Assembly (NCBI RefSeq): GCF_014174515.1
Contig: NZ_JACJUG010000020.1
Location: 34,953-98,952 of the forward strand
Reading direction: 5' to 3'
Source: Mitsuaria sp. WAJ17
GTDB lineage: Bacteria > Pseudomonadota > Gammaproteobacteria > Burkholderiales > Burkholderiaceae_C
DNA length: 64,000 bases
Below, piece after piece: positions 56,626 to 64,000 of this stretch. Position 1 is the first letter of the stretch, and each line of letters starts with the position of its first letter. The position numbers and the translations under genes are program-made. A model generated the notes under the pieces. That model did not search any database. It had not been told where the DNA came from and worked only from the letters and a program-made list of their open reading frames with translations.

Positions 56626-58014
56626 TCAAGTCCAGCCCTGCAGGGCGGGCCAGCTCAGCAGCAGCAGGGCCATCAGCAGGTACAGGCCCTGCAGCGGCAG
56701 CATCCAGCGCACCCAGGTGCCCAGGGGCAGGCGCGCCAGGGCCAGCACGCCCACGGTGATGCCGGAGGTCGGGATGATGGGCGTGGTCAACTCGCCCAGC
56801 TGGAAGGCCAGCACCGCGGTCTGCCGGGTCAGACCCACCAGGTCGGCCAGCGGCGCCATGATGGGCATGGTCAGGGCTGCCTGGCCAGTGCCGGAGTGGA
56901 TGAAGAAGTTGATCACTGACTGGATCAGGAACATCTTGTGCGCCGCGAACACCGGCTGCTCCGAGGCCACCAGCGGGGCCAGGGCGTTGAGCAGGGTGTC
57001 GATGATCTGGCCCTCTCGCAGCAGGATCACCGTGCCCTTGGCCAGGGCGATGACGAGGGCCGTGCCGACGAGGTCGCGCGCGCCCTGCAGGAAGGCGGCC
57101 ATGAACTCATCGGCCGAGAGCCGCGCCACCAGGCCCACGCCCACGGCCATCACCAGGAACAGGGCGGCGATCTCCTCGATGTACCAGCCCAGGCGCACCA
57201 CGCCGCCGATCATCACCAGCAGCGAGCCCGCGAACAGGGCCAGCACGGTCTTGTGGCGCCGCGTCAGGCCGGCGAACTGCTCGAAGGCGGTCAGGTCCAT
57301 CTCGGCGCGCCGGGCCTGGTCGGCCTCGTAGGTGGGGCTCAGCGTGGGATCGCGGCGGATGCGCACCGCCCACCACTGCAGGAAGCCGATGGTGAGGGCC
57401 GTCGCCACGGCCCAGCACAGGGCGCGGTAGCCCAGACCCGAGAACATCGGCAGCCCCGCAATGCCCTGGGCCACGCCCACGTTGAAGGGGTTGAGGAAGG
57501 CCGTGGCAAAGCCGATCTGCGAGCCCACGAAGGGAATGGCCACCCCGGTGAGCGTGTCCAGCTTCAAGGCCAGGGCCAGGGGGATGAAGATCAGCACGAA
57601 AGGGATGGCCTCCTCGGCCATGCCGAAGCTCGCGCCGCCCAGCGAGAAGAGGGTCACGAAGACAGGAATCACGAGGGCCCGCACCAGGGCCGATCGCTGG
57701 TGGGCCTGGGCCACCGACTTGATCAGGGCATCGATGGCCTCGGTCTTCTGCAGCACGGCGAAGACGCCGCCGACCACCAGCACGAAGCCGATGATCAGCG
57801 CTGCTTCCACGAAGCCCTTGATCGGCGCGGTGAGGAAGGCCGCGAAGCCCTGCGGCCGCGCCTCGACCAGGTGGAAGGTGCCGGGGACGATCAGCGTCTT
57901 GCCGTTGACCAGGGCCGTCTCGAAGCGGCCGCCGGGCACGATCCACGTCGCCAGCGCGATGAGGGCCAGCAGGCTGACGAGCAGCACATAGGTGTTGGGG
58001 AGTCTGAGCTTCAT
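56626..58014 (-). CDS. YfcC-family transporter (arginine or dipeptide candidate)
   Basis: The protein is 462 aa with about 12 membrane helices. YfcC signatures: LATWIVPGGRF near the start, GGASFGMAEEAIPF, FNVGVAQGIAGLPMFSGLGYR, and the C-terminal NFFIHSGTGQAALTMPIMAPLADL and TTPIIPTSGITVG. Family members are predicted to carry C4-dicarboxylates, arginine/ornithine or short peptides. Between a zinc hydrolase and an arginine regulator, the likely substrate is beta-Asp-Arg or arginine. ATG 58014 gives the family N-terminus (MKLRLPNTYVLL); GTG 58026 would form a GTGA overlap with the upstream gene. Confidence 0.85.
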   Translation of the reverse strand: MKLRLPNTYVLLVSLLALIALATWIVPGGRFETALVNGKTLIVPGTFHLVEARPQGFAAFLTAPIKGFVEAALIIGFVLVVGGVFAVLQKTEAIDALIKSVAQAHQRSALVRALVIPVFVTLFSLGGASFGMAEEAIPFVLIFIPLALALKLDTLTGVAIPFVGSQIGFATAFLNPFNVGVAQGIAGLPMFSGLGYRALCWAVATALTIGFLQWWAVRIRRDPTLSPTYEADQARRAEMDLTAFEQFAGLTRRHKTVLALFAGSLLVMIGGVVRLGWYIEEIAALFLVMAVGVGLVARLSADEFMAAFLQGARDLVGTALVIALAKGTVILLREGQIIDTLLNALAPLVASEQPVFAAHKMFLIQSVINFFIHSGTGQAALTMPIMAPLADLVGLTRQTAVLAFQLGELTTPIIPTSGITVGVLALARLPLGTWVRWMLPLQGLYLLMALLLLSWPALQGWT

Positions 58015-58022
58015 GGCGCGAT

Positions 58023-59141
58023 TCACAGGGACAGCAGCTTGCCGCTGCGATAGGCCTCGTGGCCGGCGATCTTGGCCAGGCGCATGCCGCGGCTGGCGTA
58101 GCGGCGGGCACTGCGGGCGAAGCAGCGGCCGCTGGAGCGGGCGTGAAGAGGCGTGCGTTCGTCGGTGAGGGGGTCCACGATCTCGGCCACCAGCTCGCCC
58201 TTGAGCACCCAGTCACCCGGCGCCTTGGCGAAGACGACGATGCCCGGGCAAGGGGCGGTCACGGGCTCGACGGCCTCCAGCGGCGTGGGCTCGCAGGCGG
58301 TGGGCGCGGGCGGCGCTTCGCCGGCCACATGGCCCTGCTGCTGCAGATAGGCGATGAGGCCTTGCGCGTCCTGCTCGGCCAGGGCCTGGCTCACGTCGGT
58401 CTCGCCGCGCAGCTCCACGGTCAGGCCCACGCAGCCCAGCGGGTCGATGGGATGGCGCCCCGCGAAGTGCTCGGCCAGCTCCCACCACAGGCGGGCCAGG
58501 GTCTCGTCGAAAGGTTCGTCGCCGGCCAGCGGCGTGTGCAGCAGGGCCTGCGCGCCCAGATAGCCGGCCAGGGGCCGCGCAGCGTCCACCTGCGCGCTGC
58601 CGACGTAGAGGTGCATCACCGCCTGGTTGTCGCAATGCAGGTCCAGCACCAGGTCGGCGTCATGGGCCAGCCACTGCAGCTGGCGCTTGAGGGCCTCGGT
58701 CTCGGTCTGCGCCTGCCAGGCGGCCAGCTGCTCGCCCAGCACCAGGCGCACCTCGCGGGTGTTGGATTGGAGATCGTCGCCCAGCCGCGGCGCGACGGCA
58801 CGGGCCACCGCGGTGCCCAGGTGCTTGAACTGCCGGTTGAAGTTCAGGCCGGTGGCGAGATCGAAGCGGCCCAGGGCGCTGCCCTGCAGGTCCTGGGACA
58901 GGCCCACCGGATTGGCCAGGGGCACGAGCACGATGCGGCCCTCGATGGCGCCTTCGGCTTCCAGACGCTGCAGGCGCTGGATCAGGGACTGAGCCACCAG
59001 CATGGGCGGTACTTCGTCGGCATGGAGGGAGGCCTGCAGATAGGCCTTGCGGCCGGAGCGGCCAGGGCCGAAGTGCAGGCTGCGCAGCTGGCGCTGGGTG
59101 CCGGCGTGGGCGGCGGGCAGGAGGTGGTGTTGAGTCAGCAT
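58023..59141 (-). CDS. M14/AstE-ASPA-like zinc hydrolase
   Basis: The protein is 372 aa. Zinc ligands are His40 and Glu43 (SLHADEVPP) and His169 (LVLDLHCDNQ). The substrate side shows NPVGLSQDLQGSALGRFD and GLNFNRQF, and a catalytic Glu lies in VELRGETD. It belongs to the succinylglutamate desuccinylase/aspartoacylase group, which splits N-acyl amino acids. In this operon it could hydrolyse beta-Asp-Arg (aspartyl is an acyl analogue) or an AST intermediate. It follows the cyanophycinase by 57 bases. ATG 59141 is preferred; GTG 59180 is possible and neither has a good RBS. Confidence 0.82.
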   Translation of the reverse strand: MLTQHHLLPAAHAGTQRQLRSLHFGPGRSGRKAYLQASLHADEVPPMLVAQSLIQRLQRLEAEGAIEGRIVLVPLANPVGLSQDLQGSALGRFDLATGLNFNRQFKHLGTAVARAVAPRLGDDLQSNTREVRLVLGEQLAAWQAQTETEALKRQLQWLAHDADLVLDLHCDNQAVMHLYVGSAQVDAARPLAGYLGAQALLHTPLAGDEPFDETLARLWWELAEHFAGRHPIDPLGCVGLTVELRGETDVSQALAEQDAQGLIAYLQQQGHVAGEAPPAPTACEPTPLEAVEPVTAPCPGIVVFAKAPGDWVLKGELVAEIVDPLTDERTPLHARSSGRCFARSARRYASRGMRLAKIAGHEAYRSGKLLSL

Positions 59142-59198
59142 GGCGTGGGTGGACGGCACCCCGGGGTGCGGGGCGTCCACGAAATGGAAGGCAGTGGG

Positions 59199-60452
59199 TC
59201 AGGGCTGGGCCGTGGCGGGGTGGGGCAGCGGCGGCAGGGGTGTGTAGAGCGGATGGGCGACGGTCACCGGCAGGACGTCCAGGCGCGCGTCCAGCACGGT
59301 GTAGTCCTCGCCGCCCATGGCGCCGCTGAACCAGCCCTTCAGGCCGGGCGTCTTGTAGAGACGGAACTCGAAGCCCAGCCGCGAGGCCCGCCCCCGTGCG
59401 CCGGGCACGGGTTCGTAGGCCAGGCCGCGCACCTCCTCGGCCGGGCTGTCCAGCAGCTGGGCCATGGCGCTGACGATGGCGCCGTCGCCCAGGATGTCGC
59501 CGAAGAAGTGGCCGCGGGGCAGGTAGGGTTTGTAGTCGCTGGCGGTGGGGTCGATGCGGGGCTCTCGCAGCTTGTGGGGGGCAGGCGTCGCCTGGTGCGT
59601 GGCGAGGTCGTAGCGGTCGCCGCTGTCCAGGTAGCTCAGGCGAGCGCCGCGCAGGTTGAAGGCGGGCAGGTGTGCGTCGCGTCGCGCCTCGCGCAGGTCC
59701 ACCAGCAGTGCGCCGCGGGCGCCGATGACCTCGATCTGCCGGTCCTTGATCACGGCGGCGGAGTTTTCCTCGATGCCAAGGCCCAACTGATAACCGAGAC
59801 GCTGCATGGCCGGAAGCAGGCGGCCGATGCGGCCGCGCTTGAGGAAGTGCTGGTCGATGAAGAGCTCGGGGCCGACGAAGCCCAGGCCGCGGTCGTACTC
59901 GCGGCCCTCGCGCCACTGGCCGCGCAGGATGTCCAGGTTGTCCTGCGCATCGCGGAACATCATGCGGCTCATGATGGCTGCGCCCGCGCTGGTGCCGGCC
60001 ACCACGCCGCCGCGGTCGAAGACCTCCCAGATGGCGCGCAGCATGGCGCTCGGCTGGCCGCCGGGCTGCAGGGTATCGACGATCAGCTCCTGTGCGCCAC
60101 CCGAGAAGAAGATGCCCTGGCTGGCGCGCACCTGCTCGATCAGCGCGGGATCATTCAGCCGTGTCTGCAGGTCCTCGCCTGCCAGGCGCGGCGCGACGGG
60201 GATGAAGCTCGCCTCGGCGCCTTCGCGCTGCAGGGCCGCGATGATCTGCTGCGCGCTGCGCTCGGGATGAGCTGCAGCGGTGGCGAAGACGGCGATGCGC
60301 GCGCCCGGTCCGCCGGCCTCGCGGACCACGCGCTGCCAGACCGTGGGGTTGTCGCTGCGCAGCGCGCCGCCGATCACCACGGCAGTGCCGGCCTGGGCCA
60401 GGGTCGCGCAAATGAGTGTGCCGGTGCACAGGAGAAGTCGAAGGCGTTGCAT
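59199..60452 (-). CDS. Secreted cyanophycinase (peptidase S51), copy 2
   Basis: The protein is 417 aa with a signal peptide ending near TLAQA. Motifs: VVIGGALRSDNP, GIFFSGGAQELIVDTLQPGG, nucleophile Ser155 in VAGTSAGAAIMS, FIDQHFLKRGRIGRL and GLGIEENSAAVI. It is very close to copy 1 (23028), with matching C-terminal GxxDYTVLxxxLDxxPVxxxHPLY. It cuts the polyaspartate backbone of cyanophycin to beta-Asp-Arg. It is the first gene of the operon and is divergent from the second receptor across the ArgR-like repeats. Confidence 0.9.
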   Translation of the reverse strand: MQRLRLLLCTGTLICATLAQAGTAVVIGGALRSDNPTVWQRVVREAGGPGARIAVFATAAAHPERSAQQIIAALQREGAEASFIPVAPRLAGEDLQTRLNDPALIEQVRASQGIFFSGGAQELIVDTLQPGGQPSAMLRAIWEVFDRGGVVAGTSAGAAIMSRMMFRDAQDNLDILRGQWREGREYDRGLGFVGPELFIDQHFLKRGRIGRLLPAMQRLGYQLGLGIEENSAAVIKDRQIEVIGARGALLVDLREARRDAHLPAFNLRGARLSYLDSGDRYDLATHQATPAPHKLREPRIDPTASDYKPYLPRGHFFGDILGDGAIVSAMAQLLDSPAEEVRGLAYEPVPGARGRASRLGFEFRLYKTPGLKGWFSGAMGGEDYTVLDARLDVLPVTVAHPLYTPLPPLPHPATAQP

Positions 60453-60536
60453 GGCTTCATCTTGTCAGGACGCCGACGGCCGGGCCAGCGGGTTGCGCCC
60501 CGTTCAGGGCCTGCATGCGCCTTCCACGCAAGAGCA

Positions 60537-60557
60537 TGTCGCTTCATCGCAAGAGGC
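60537..60557 (+). promoter_or_regulatory. Single ArgR-like half-site
   Basis: TGTCGC, eight bases, AA, five bases: this fits the Pseudomonas ArgR half-site TGTCGCN8AAN5 as I recall it. It faces the receptor gene. A tandem pair lies 28 bases away on the other strand. Confidence 0.6.
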
Positions 60558-60584
60558 AGAGGTCGGCGTGGGCAGGGCCAGACG

Positions 60585-60626
60585 CCGGCTTGTCCGGAAG
60601 CGACAGGCATTTGCCTGCAAGCGACC
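60585..60626 (-). promoter_or_regulatory. Tandem ArgR-like operator (two contiguous 21-bp half-sites)
   Basis: On the minus strand 60626-60606 reads GGTCGC-N8-AA-N5 and 60605-60585 reads TGTCGC-N8-AA-N5, back to back without gap. The Pseudomonas ArgR operator consists of two direct 21-bp half-sites with this consensus. Distances are 133 bases to the cyanophycinase ATG and 98 to the receptor ATG, so it can serve both. Confidence 0.72.
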
Positions 60627-60724
60627 GGCGCGCCAAAACCCCATAGGCAAGTCATGAGTCCGGTCCCTAGAGTGACCCACATCCCCTCCCGCATCGCTCA
60701 CCCCTTCTCTCTCTTGAGGTTCCC

Positions 60725-63421
60725 ATGACCCGTGCAAGCAAACCGTCCCTGACCCTGATGGCCCGCGCCGCCTGCCTGGCGCTGGCCGCCCCCGCCCTGC
60801 TGGCCCAGGCCCAGGAGGCCGCTCCCAAGCTGGAACGCGTGGAGATCACCGGCTCCAGCATCAAGCGGCTGGAGGGCGAGCAGGCCCTGCCGGTGCAGAC
60901 CATCAAGCGCGAGGAGATCGCCAAGGCCGGCGTGACCACCGCGGCCGAGCTGCTCAAGAACATCAGCGCCGCGGCCGCCAATCTGGGCGACGGTGCTTCC
61001 ATCTCCGACAACACCGGCGGCCAGCGCGGCTTCAACGGCGCCAATCTGCGCGGCGTGGGCGTGTCCTCCACCCTGGTGCTGCTCAACGGCCGTCGCCTGG
61101 CCAACTTCGCCTCGCCCGGCGATGCGGCCGGTGTCGATCTCAACAGCATCCCCGCTGGCGCCATTCAGCGCGTGGAGGTGCTCAAGGACGGCGCCTCCGC
61201 CATCTACGGCACCGATGCCATTGGCGGCGTGATCAACTTCATCACCCGCCAGGACTACAGCGGCATCGACATGGCCGCGTATGCCTCCGGCACGCAGGAA
61301 GGCGGCGCGGGCAAGCGCACCTTCACGATCAGCGGCGGCAGTGGCGACCTGCAGCGCGACGGCTACAACGTCTTCGCCACGCTGGACGTGCAGGCCCTCG
61401 ATGCCCTGCGCTCCACCCAGCGCGCGTTCATCCAGGAACGCCCGCTGACCGAGACGGTGCCCTACTACCTCTCCAGCCGCCCCTACCCCGGCAACATCCG
61501 CCTGGCCAGCAATGCGGCTGCGCGTGCGGAGCAGCTGGCTGCCATCAACGCGGCGGGCTACAACTTCAACGGCAAGCCCTACACGCAGCGCACCGTGAAC
61601 CTGTTCGCGCCGGGCTGCAATCCGCCGGCCTCGGTCTACGCCCCGACCCAGATCGGCGCCGAGGCCTGCGGCTACGACTACATGGCCGACACCGAGATCT
61701 ATCCCAAGTCCGACAAGCTCTCCTTCCTGACCCGCGGCGTGATGAAGCTCAGCGAGGGCCGCCAGGTCTTCGGCGAGCTGCTGCTGGCGCGGGCGGACAC
61801 CGAATACGTGCTCTCACCCAATCCCACCACGCTCAGCGGCATGAGCTGGTCCGCGGTCAATGCCTTCCTGCCCAAGCCGGTGAGCAACGGCCGGACCTTC
61901 GAGATCCGCTTCCGCGCCAAGGAGCTGGGCAACCGGACCAACGAGGTGCGCAGCGACGCCAACCGCGTGGTCGTGGGCACCAGCGGCACCGTCTTCGGCG
62001 ACTGGGACTACACCGCCGCGCTGAGCCACGCGCAGAACAAGGTGGCCGACCGCTACGTCGATGGCTACTTCAAGTTCAAGGAGCTGCTGGACGCCGTGCG
62101 CGCCGGCAAGATCAATCCCTTCGGGCCCTCGCCGGAATCGAGCCGCGGCCTGATCGAATCCCTGCGCGTGGACGATGTGGCCCGTCGCAGCGAGGGCACG
62201 ACCTCGGGCCTGGACTTCAAGCTCACCGGCAGCCTCGCGCAGCTGGAAGGCGGCGACCTGGGCCTGGCCGTGGGCGCCGAGCTGCGCCGCGAGACCCAGC
62301 GCTTCACGCCCTCGGCCCTGCTGATCAGCAACAACATCGGTGGCGACCGCGACAGCACCGGCACCAGCCCCGCCCCCGAGGCTACGAACTACGGCCGCAA
62401 CATCACCTCGGCCTATGCCGAGCTGAGCGCCCCGCTGAGCAAGCAGCTGGAGCTGCAGGCGGCCCTGCGCGCCGACCACTACGAGAAGGTGGGCAGCTCG
62501 GTGAACCCCAAGCTCGGCCTGCGCTACCAGCCCAGCAAGACCGTCGTGATCCGCGGCTCGGCCGGCACCGGCTTCCGCGCCCCGACCTTCAGCGAGCTCT
62601 ACCGCCCGGCCACCTACGGCACCAGCCCGGCCTTCCTCTACGACGCGGTCTATGACGCCTTCGACCAGTACCCCACCGAGAAGGTGGCCAACCCCGATCT
62701 GAAGCCCGAGAAGAGCAAGCAGTTCTCCCTTGGCATCGCCTTCGAGCCCAGCAGCACCAGCCTGGTCAGCGTGGACTACTGGCAGATCCGCAAGACCGAC
62801 GTGATCAGCGACCTCTCCGGCAAGATCATCCTGGAGAACGCCGAGCGCTACGCCTCCTACATCAAGCGCGACCCGGCCGACGACTACCCCACCCTGGTCC
62901 TGAAGAAGGAGAACCAGGGCGGCCTCAAGACCTCAGGACTGGACTTCGAGGCCCGCTGGCGCTCGGCGGCCACGGACATGGGCCGCTTCGGCCTGAACTT
63001 CAGCGGCACCTACGTGATGCACTACCAGCGCCAGTTCGGCGCCGCCGAGCCCTACCTGGAGAACGCCGGCCGCTTCCTGCAGGACCAGGTCATCCAGCGC
63101 TGGCGCCATCGCCTCTCGGCAGACTGGGACTTCGGCCCGCTCTCGATGACCCTGGCCAACAGCTACTTCTCCGCCTACACCGACGACAGCTACCTGCCCG
63201 GCACCGAGCCGCGCCAGGTCAAGGCCTACTCGCTGTGGGATCTGAGCGGCAGCTACCGCTTCAACGAGCGCCTGAGCGTGCGTGCCGGCATCCAGAACCT
63301 GCTGAACACGGCCCCGCCCTTCTCCAACCAGTCCTACTACTTCCTGTCGACCTTCGACCCGACCTACACCGACCCGCGCGGCCGCAACTTCTTCGTCAGC
63401 CTGAACTACAAGCTGCGTTGA
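60725..63421 (+). CDS. TonB-dependent outer-membrane receptor (paralogue 2, cyanophycin locus)
   Basis: The protein is 898 aa. Signal peptide ends near ALLAQAQ; the plug has VEITGSSIKRLEGEQALPVQ, NLRGVGVSSTLVLLNGRR and VEVLKDGASAIYGTDAIGGV; the barrel ends FFVSLNYKLR. It is a full-length paralogue of the receptor at 20028, with a similar cyanophycinase next to each. The shared divergent promoter with ArgR-like sites points to induction by arginine. Import of beta-Asp-Arg or short cyanophycin fragments is inferred. GAGG seven bases before ATG 60725 is a good RBS. Confidence 0.91.
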   Translation: MTRASKPSLTLMARAACLALAAPALLAQAQEAAPKLERVEITGSSIKRLEGEQALPVQTIKREEIAKAGVTTAAELLKNISAAAANLGDGASISDNTGGQRGFNGANLRGVGVSSTLVLLNGRRLANFASPGDAAGVDLNSIPAGAIQRVEVLKDGASAIYGTDAIGGVINFITRQDYSGIDMAAYASGTQEGGAGKRTFTISGGSGDLQRDGYNVFATLDVQALDALRSTQRAFIQERPLTETVPYYLSSRPYPGNIRLASNAAARAEQLAAINAAGYNFNGKPYTQRTVNLFAPGCNPPASVYAPTQIGAEACGYDYMADTEIYPKSDKLSFLTRGVMKLSEGRQVFGELLLARADTEYVLSPNPTTLSGMSWSAVNAFLPKPVSNGRTFEIRFRAKELGNRTNEVRSDANRVVVGTSGTVFGDWDYTAALSHAQNKVADRYVDGYFKFKELLDAVRAGKINPFGPSPESSRGLIESLRVDDVARRSEGTTSGLDFKLTGSLAQLEGGDLGLAVGAELRRETQRFTPSALLISNNIGGDRDSTGTSPAPEATNYGRNITSAYAELSAPLSKQLELQAALRADHYEKVGSSVNPKLGLRYQPSKTVVIRGSAGTGFRAPTFSELYRPATYGTSPAFLYDAVYDAFDQYPTEKVANPDLKPEKSKQFSLGIAFEPSSTSLVSVDYWQIRKTDVISDLSGKIILENAERYASYIKRDPADDYPTLVLKKENQGGLKTSGLDFEARWRSAATDMGRFGLNFSGTYVMHYQRQFGAAEPYLENAGRFLQDQVIQRWRHRLSADWDFGPLSMTLANSYFSAYTDDSYLPGTEPRQVKAYSLWDLSGSYRFNERLSVRAGIQNLLNTAPPFSNQSYYFLSTFDPTYTDPRGRNFFVSLNYKLR

Positions 63422-63452
63422 TCTGGCACTGAGCGCGGTCCGCGGACCCTGA

Positions 63453-63484
63453 CAGCCCCGGCGCCCTTCGTGGTGCCGGGGCTG
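63453..63484 (+). terminator. Hairpin after the second receptor (no T run)
   Basis: The stem CAGCCCCGGC / GCCGGGGCTG has a 12-base loop. The absence of T's makes it a weak terminator; it lies between two convergent genes. Confidence 0.55.
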
Positions 63485-63503
63485 TGTGCCTTGTGGGGCC
63501 TGC

Positions 63504-64000
63504 TCAGTTCAGGCGGATGGCGGTGTCGAAGTGCCAGCTGCGCCGGATCTCGATCACGTCGTAGTCCTTGGCCAGCGCTGGCGGGAAGGGCGGGTAAACG
63601 GCCAGATCGCGGACGGTGCGTTCGATGGCGGCGTCCAGCGCTGGCGAGCCGCTGGAGCGCACGAAGCTCACCGACTCCACGGAGCCGTCCGCCCGCACGG
63701 CCACGGTCACCAGGGCGTCGTAGTGGGGCTGGCGCAGCAGCTCCCTGAGGCGCTCGAAGCTGGCGGCGTCGAGCTGGATCTTGCGGGCCCAGGTCTCGCC
63801 ATAGGCCACGAGGTCCGGATTGGGATCGCTGCGGCCCATCAGCCGGCCGCGGCGCTGGCTGCTGGCATAGGGCAGGTCTTTGGACTGCCGGGCGGAGGCG
63901 GCCGCGGCGTCGCGCAGGGCGCGCTCCTCGTCCAGCTGCCGGCCGATCTCGCGCAGGCGGGCCTCGCGGCGCTCGGCGGCTTCCTGCTGGGCGGTCCTCG
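63504..64000 (-). CDS. TonB/TolA-type energy transducer, C-terminal part
   Basis: The gene runs off the right edge; 165 codons up to the stop are visible. The outer part is a charged coiled coil (EAAERREARLREIGRQLDEE), then a TonB-type C-terminal domain (DALVTVAVRADGSVESVSFV, SGSPALDAAIERTVRDLAVY, FPPAL). An inner-membrane anchor should be outside the window. Its place beside the second receptor suggests it energises cyanophycin-product uptake. Confidence 0.78.
   Translation of the reverse strand, partial: RTAQQEAAERREARLREIGRQLDEERALRDAAAASARQSKDLPYASSQRRGRLMGRSDPNPDLVAYGETWARKIQLDAASFERLRELLRQPHYDALVTVAVRADGSVESVSFVRSSGSPALDAAIERTVRDLAVYPPFPPALAKDYDVIEIRRSWHFDTAIRLN

Noticed and set aside
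58059..60728. 889-codon plus-strand frame across the hydrolase and cyanophycinase
   Set aside because: It is antisense to two recognised enzymes and has no domain of its own.

Overview
The window is GC-rich chromosomal DNA (about two thirds G+C by eye in the backbone, with strong G/C third-position bias). Gene content and protein style suggest a betaproteobacterium of the order Burkholderiales, close to Roseateles, Pelomonas or Mitsuaria; that placement is inference from recalled family content, not from a marker-gene search. No rRNA, tRNA or CRISPR array was seen.

Region 1 (1-11.1 kb) is metal homeostasis. A terC/alx-type membrane protein sits behind a clear yybP-ykoY (Mn2+) riboswitch. Next are two Fur-box-headed units. 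The first is tonB plus an FMN alpha-hydroxy-acid oxidase. The second is a catecholate-type TonB-dependent receptor, a PiuC-like dioxygenase, a PepSY protein, DUF2271, DUF4198, ApbE and a membrane-anchored flavodoxin/FNR reductase. Together they look like siderophore uptake followed by flavin-dependent iron release.

Region 2 (11.4-20 kb) holds a histone-like Lys/Ala-rich SWIB protein, a PEP-CTERM protein, uvrA, a protein with a degenerate class III nucleotide-cyclase fold, and a large lipoprotein with an HEXXH motif.

Region 3 (20-26.7 kb) is a divergent pair, a TonB-dependent receptor and a secreted cyanophycinase, followed by a DPP7-like S46 dipeptidyl-peptidase. Region 4 (26.7-36.6 kb) carries lipoproteins, a DUF885 peptidase, recQ, a cupin, a LytS/LytR-type two-component system with a head-GIN protein, and ssb.

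Region 5 (about 36.67-51.07 kb) is a lower-GC genomic island inserted after the ssb terminator. Its left part is six overlapping genes: a tyrosine recombinase, then GmtY-, GmtZ- and GmtX-like genes, a VPA1267-family gene and a RecD-like helicase. This matches the gamma-mobile-trio layout. Its cargo is a restriction-modification module (two complete C5 methyltransferases fused in one protein plus a PD-(D/E)XK nuclease), an RHH protein, three tandem hairpins, a DUF6088 protein, an HAD protein, a possible toxin-antitoxin-like pair and an XRE regulator.

Region 6 (52-64 kb) is the most coherent system. One minus-strand run of seven genes encodes a cyanophycinase, an M14/AstE-like zinc hydrolase, a YfcC-family transporter, a GlxA/ArgR-type AraC regulator, two arginine-succinyltransferase homologues and a further cyanophycinase. 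Divergent to it is a second TonB-dependent receptor, followed by a TonB. The shared intergenic region carries repeats that fit the Pseudomonas ArgR half-site as I recall it. With region 3 this gives three secreted cyanophycinases and two paralogous receptors. I infer a dedicated system for digesting external cyanophycin, importing beta-Asp-Arg and feeding arginine into the succinyltransferase pathway.
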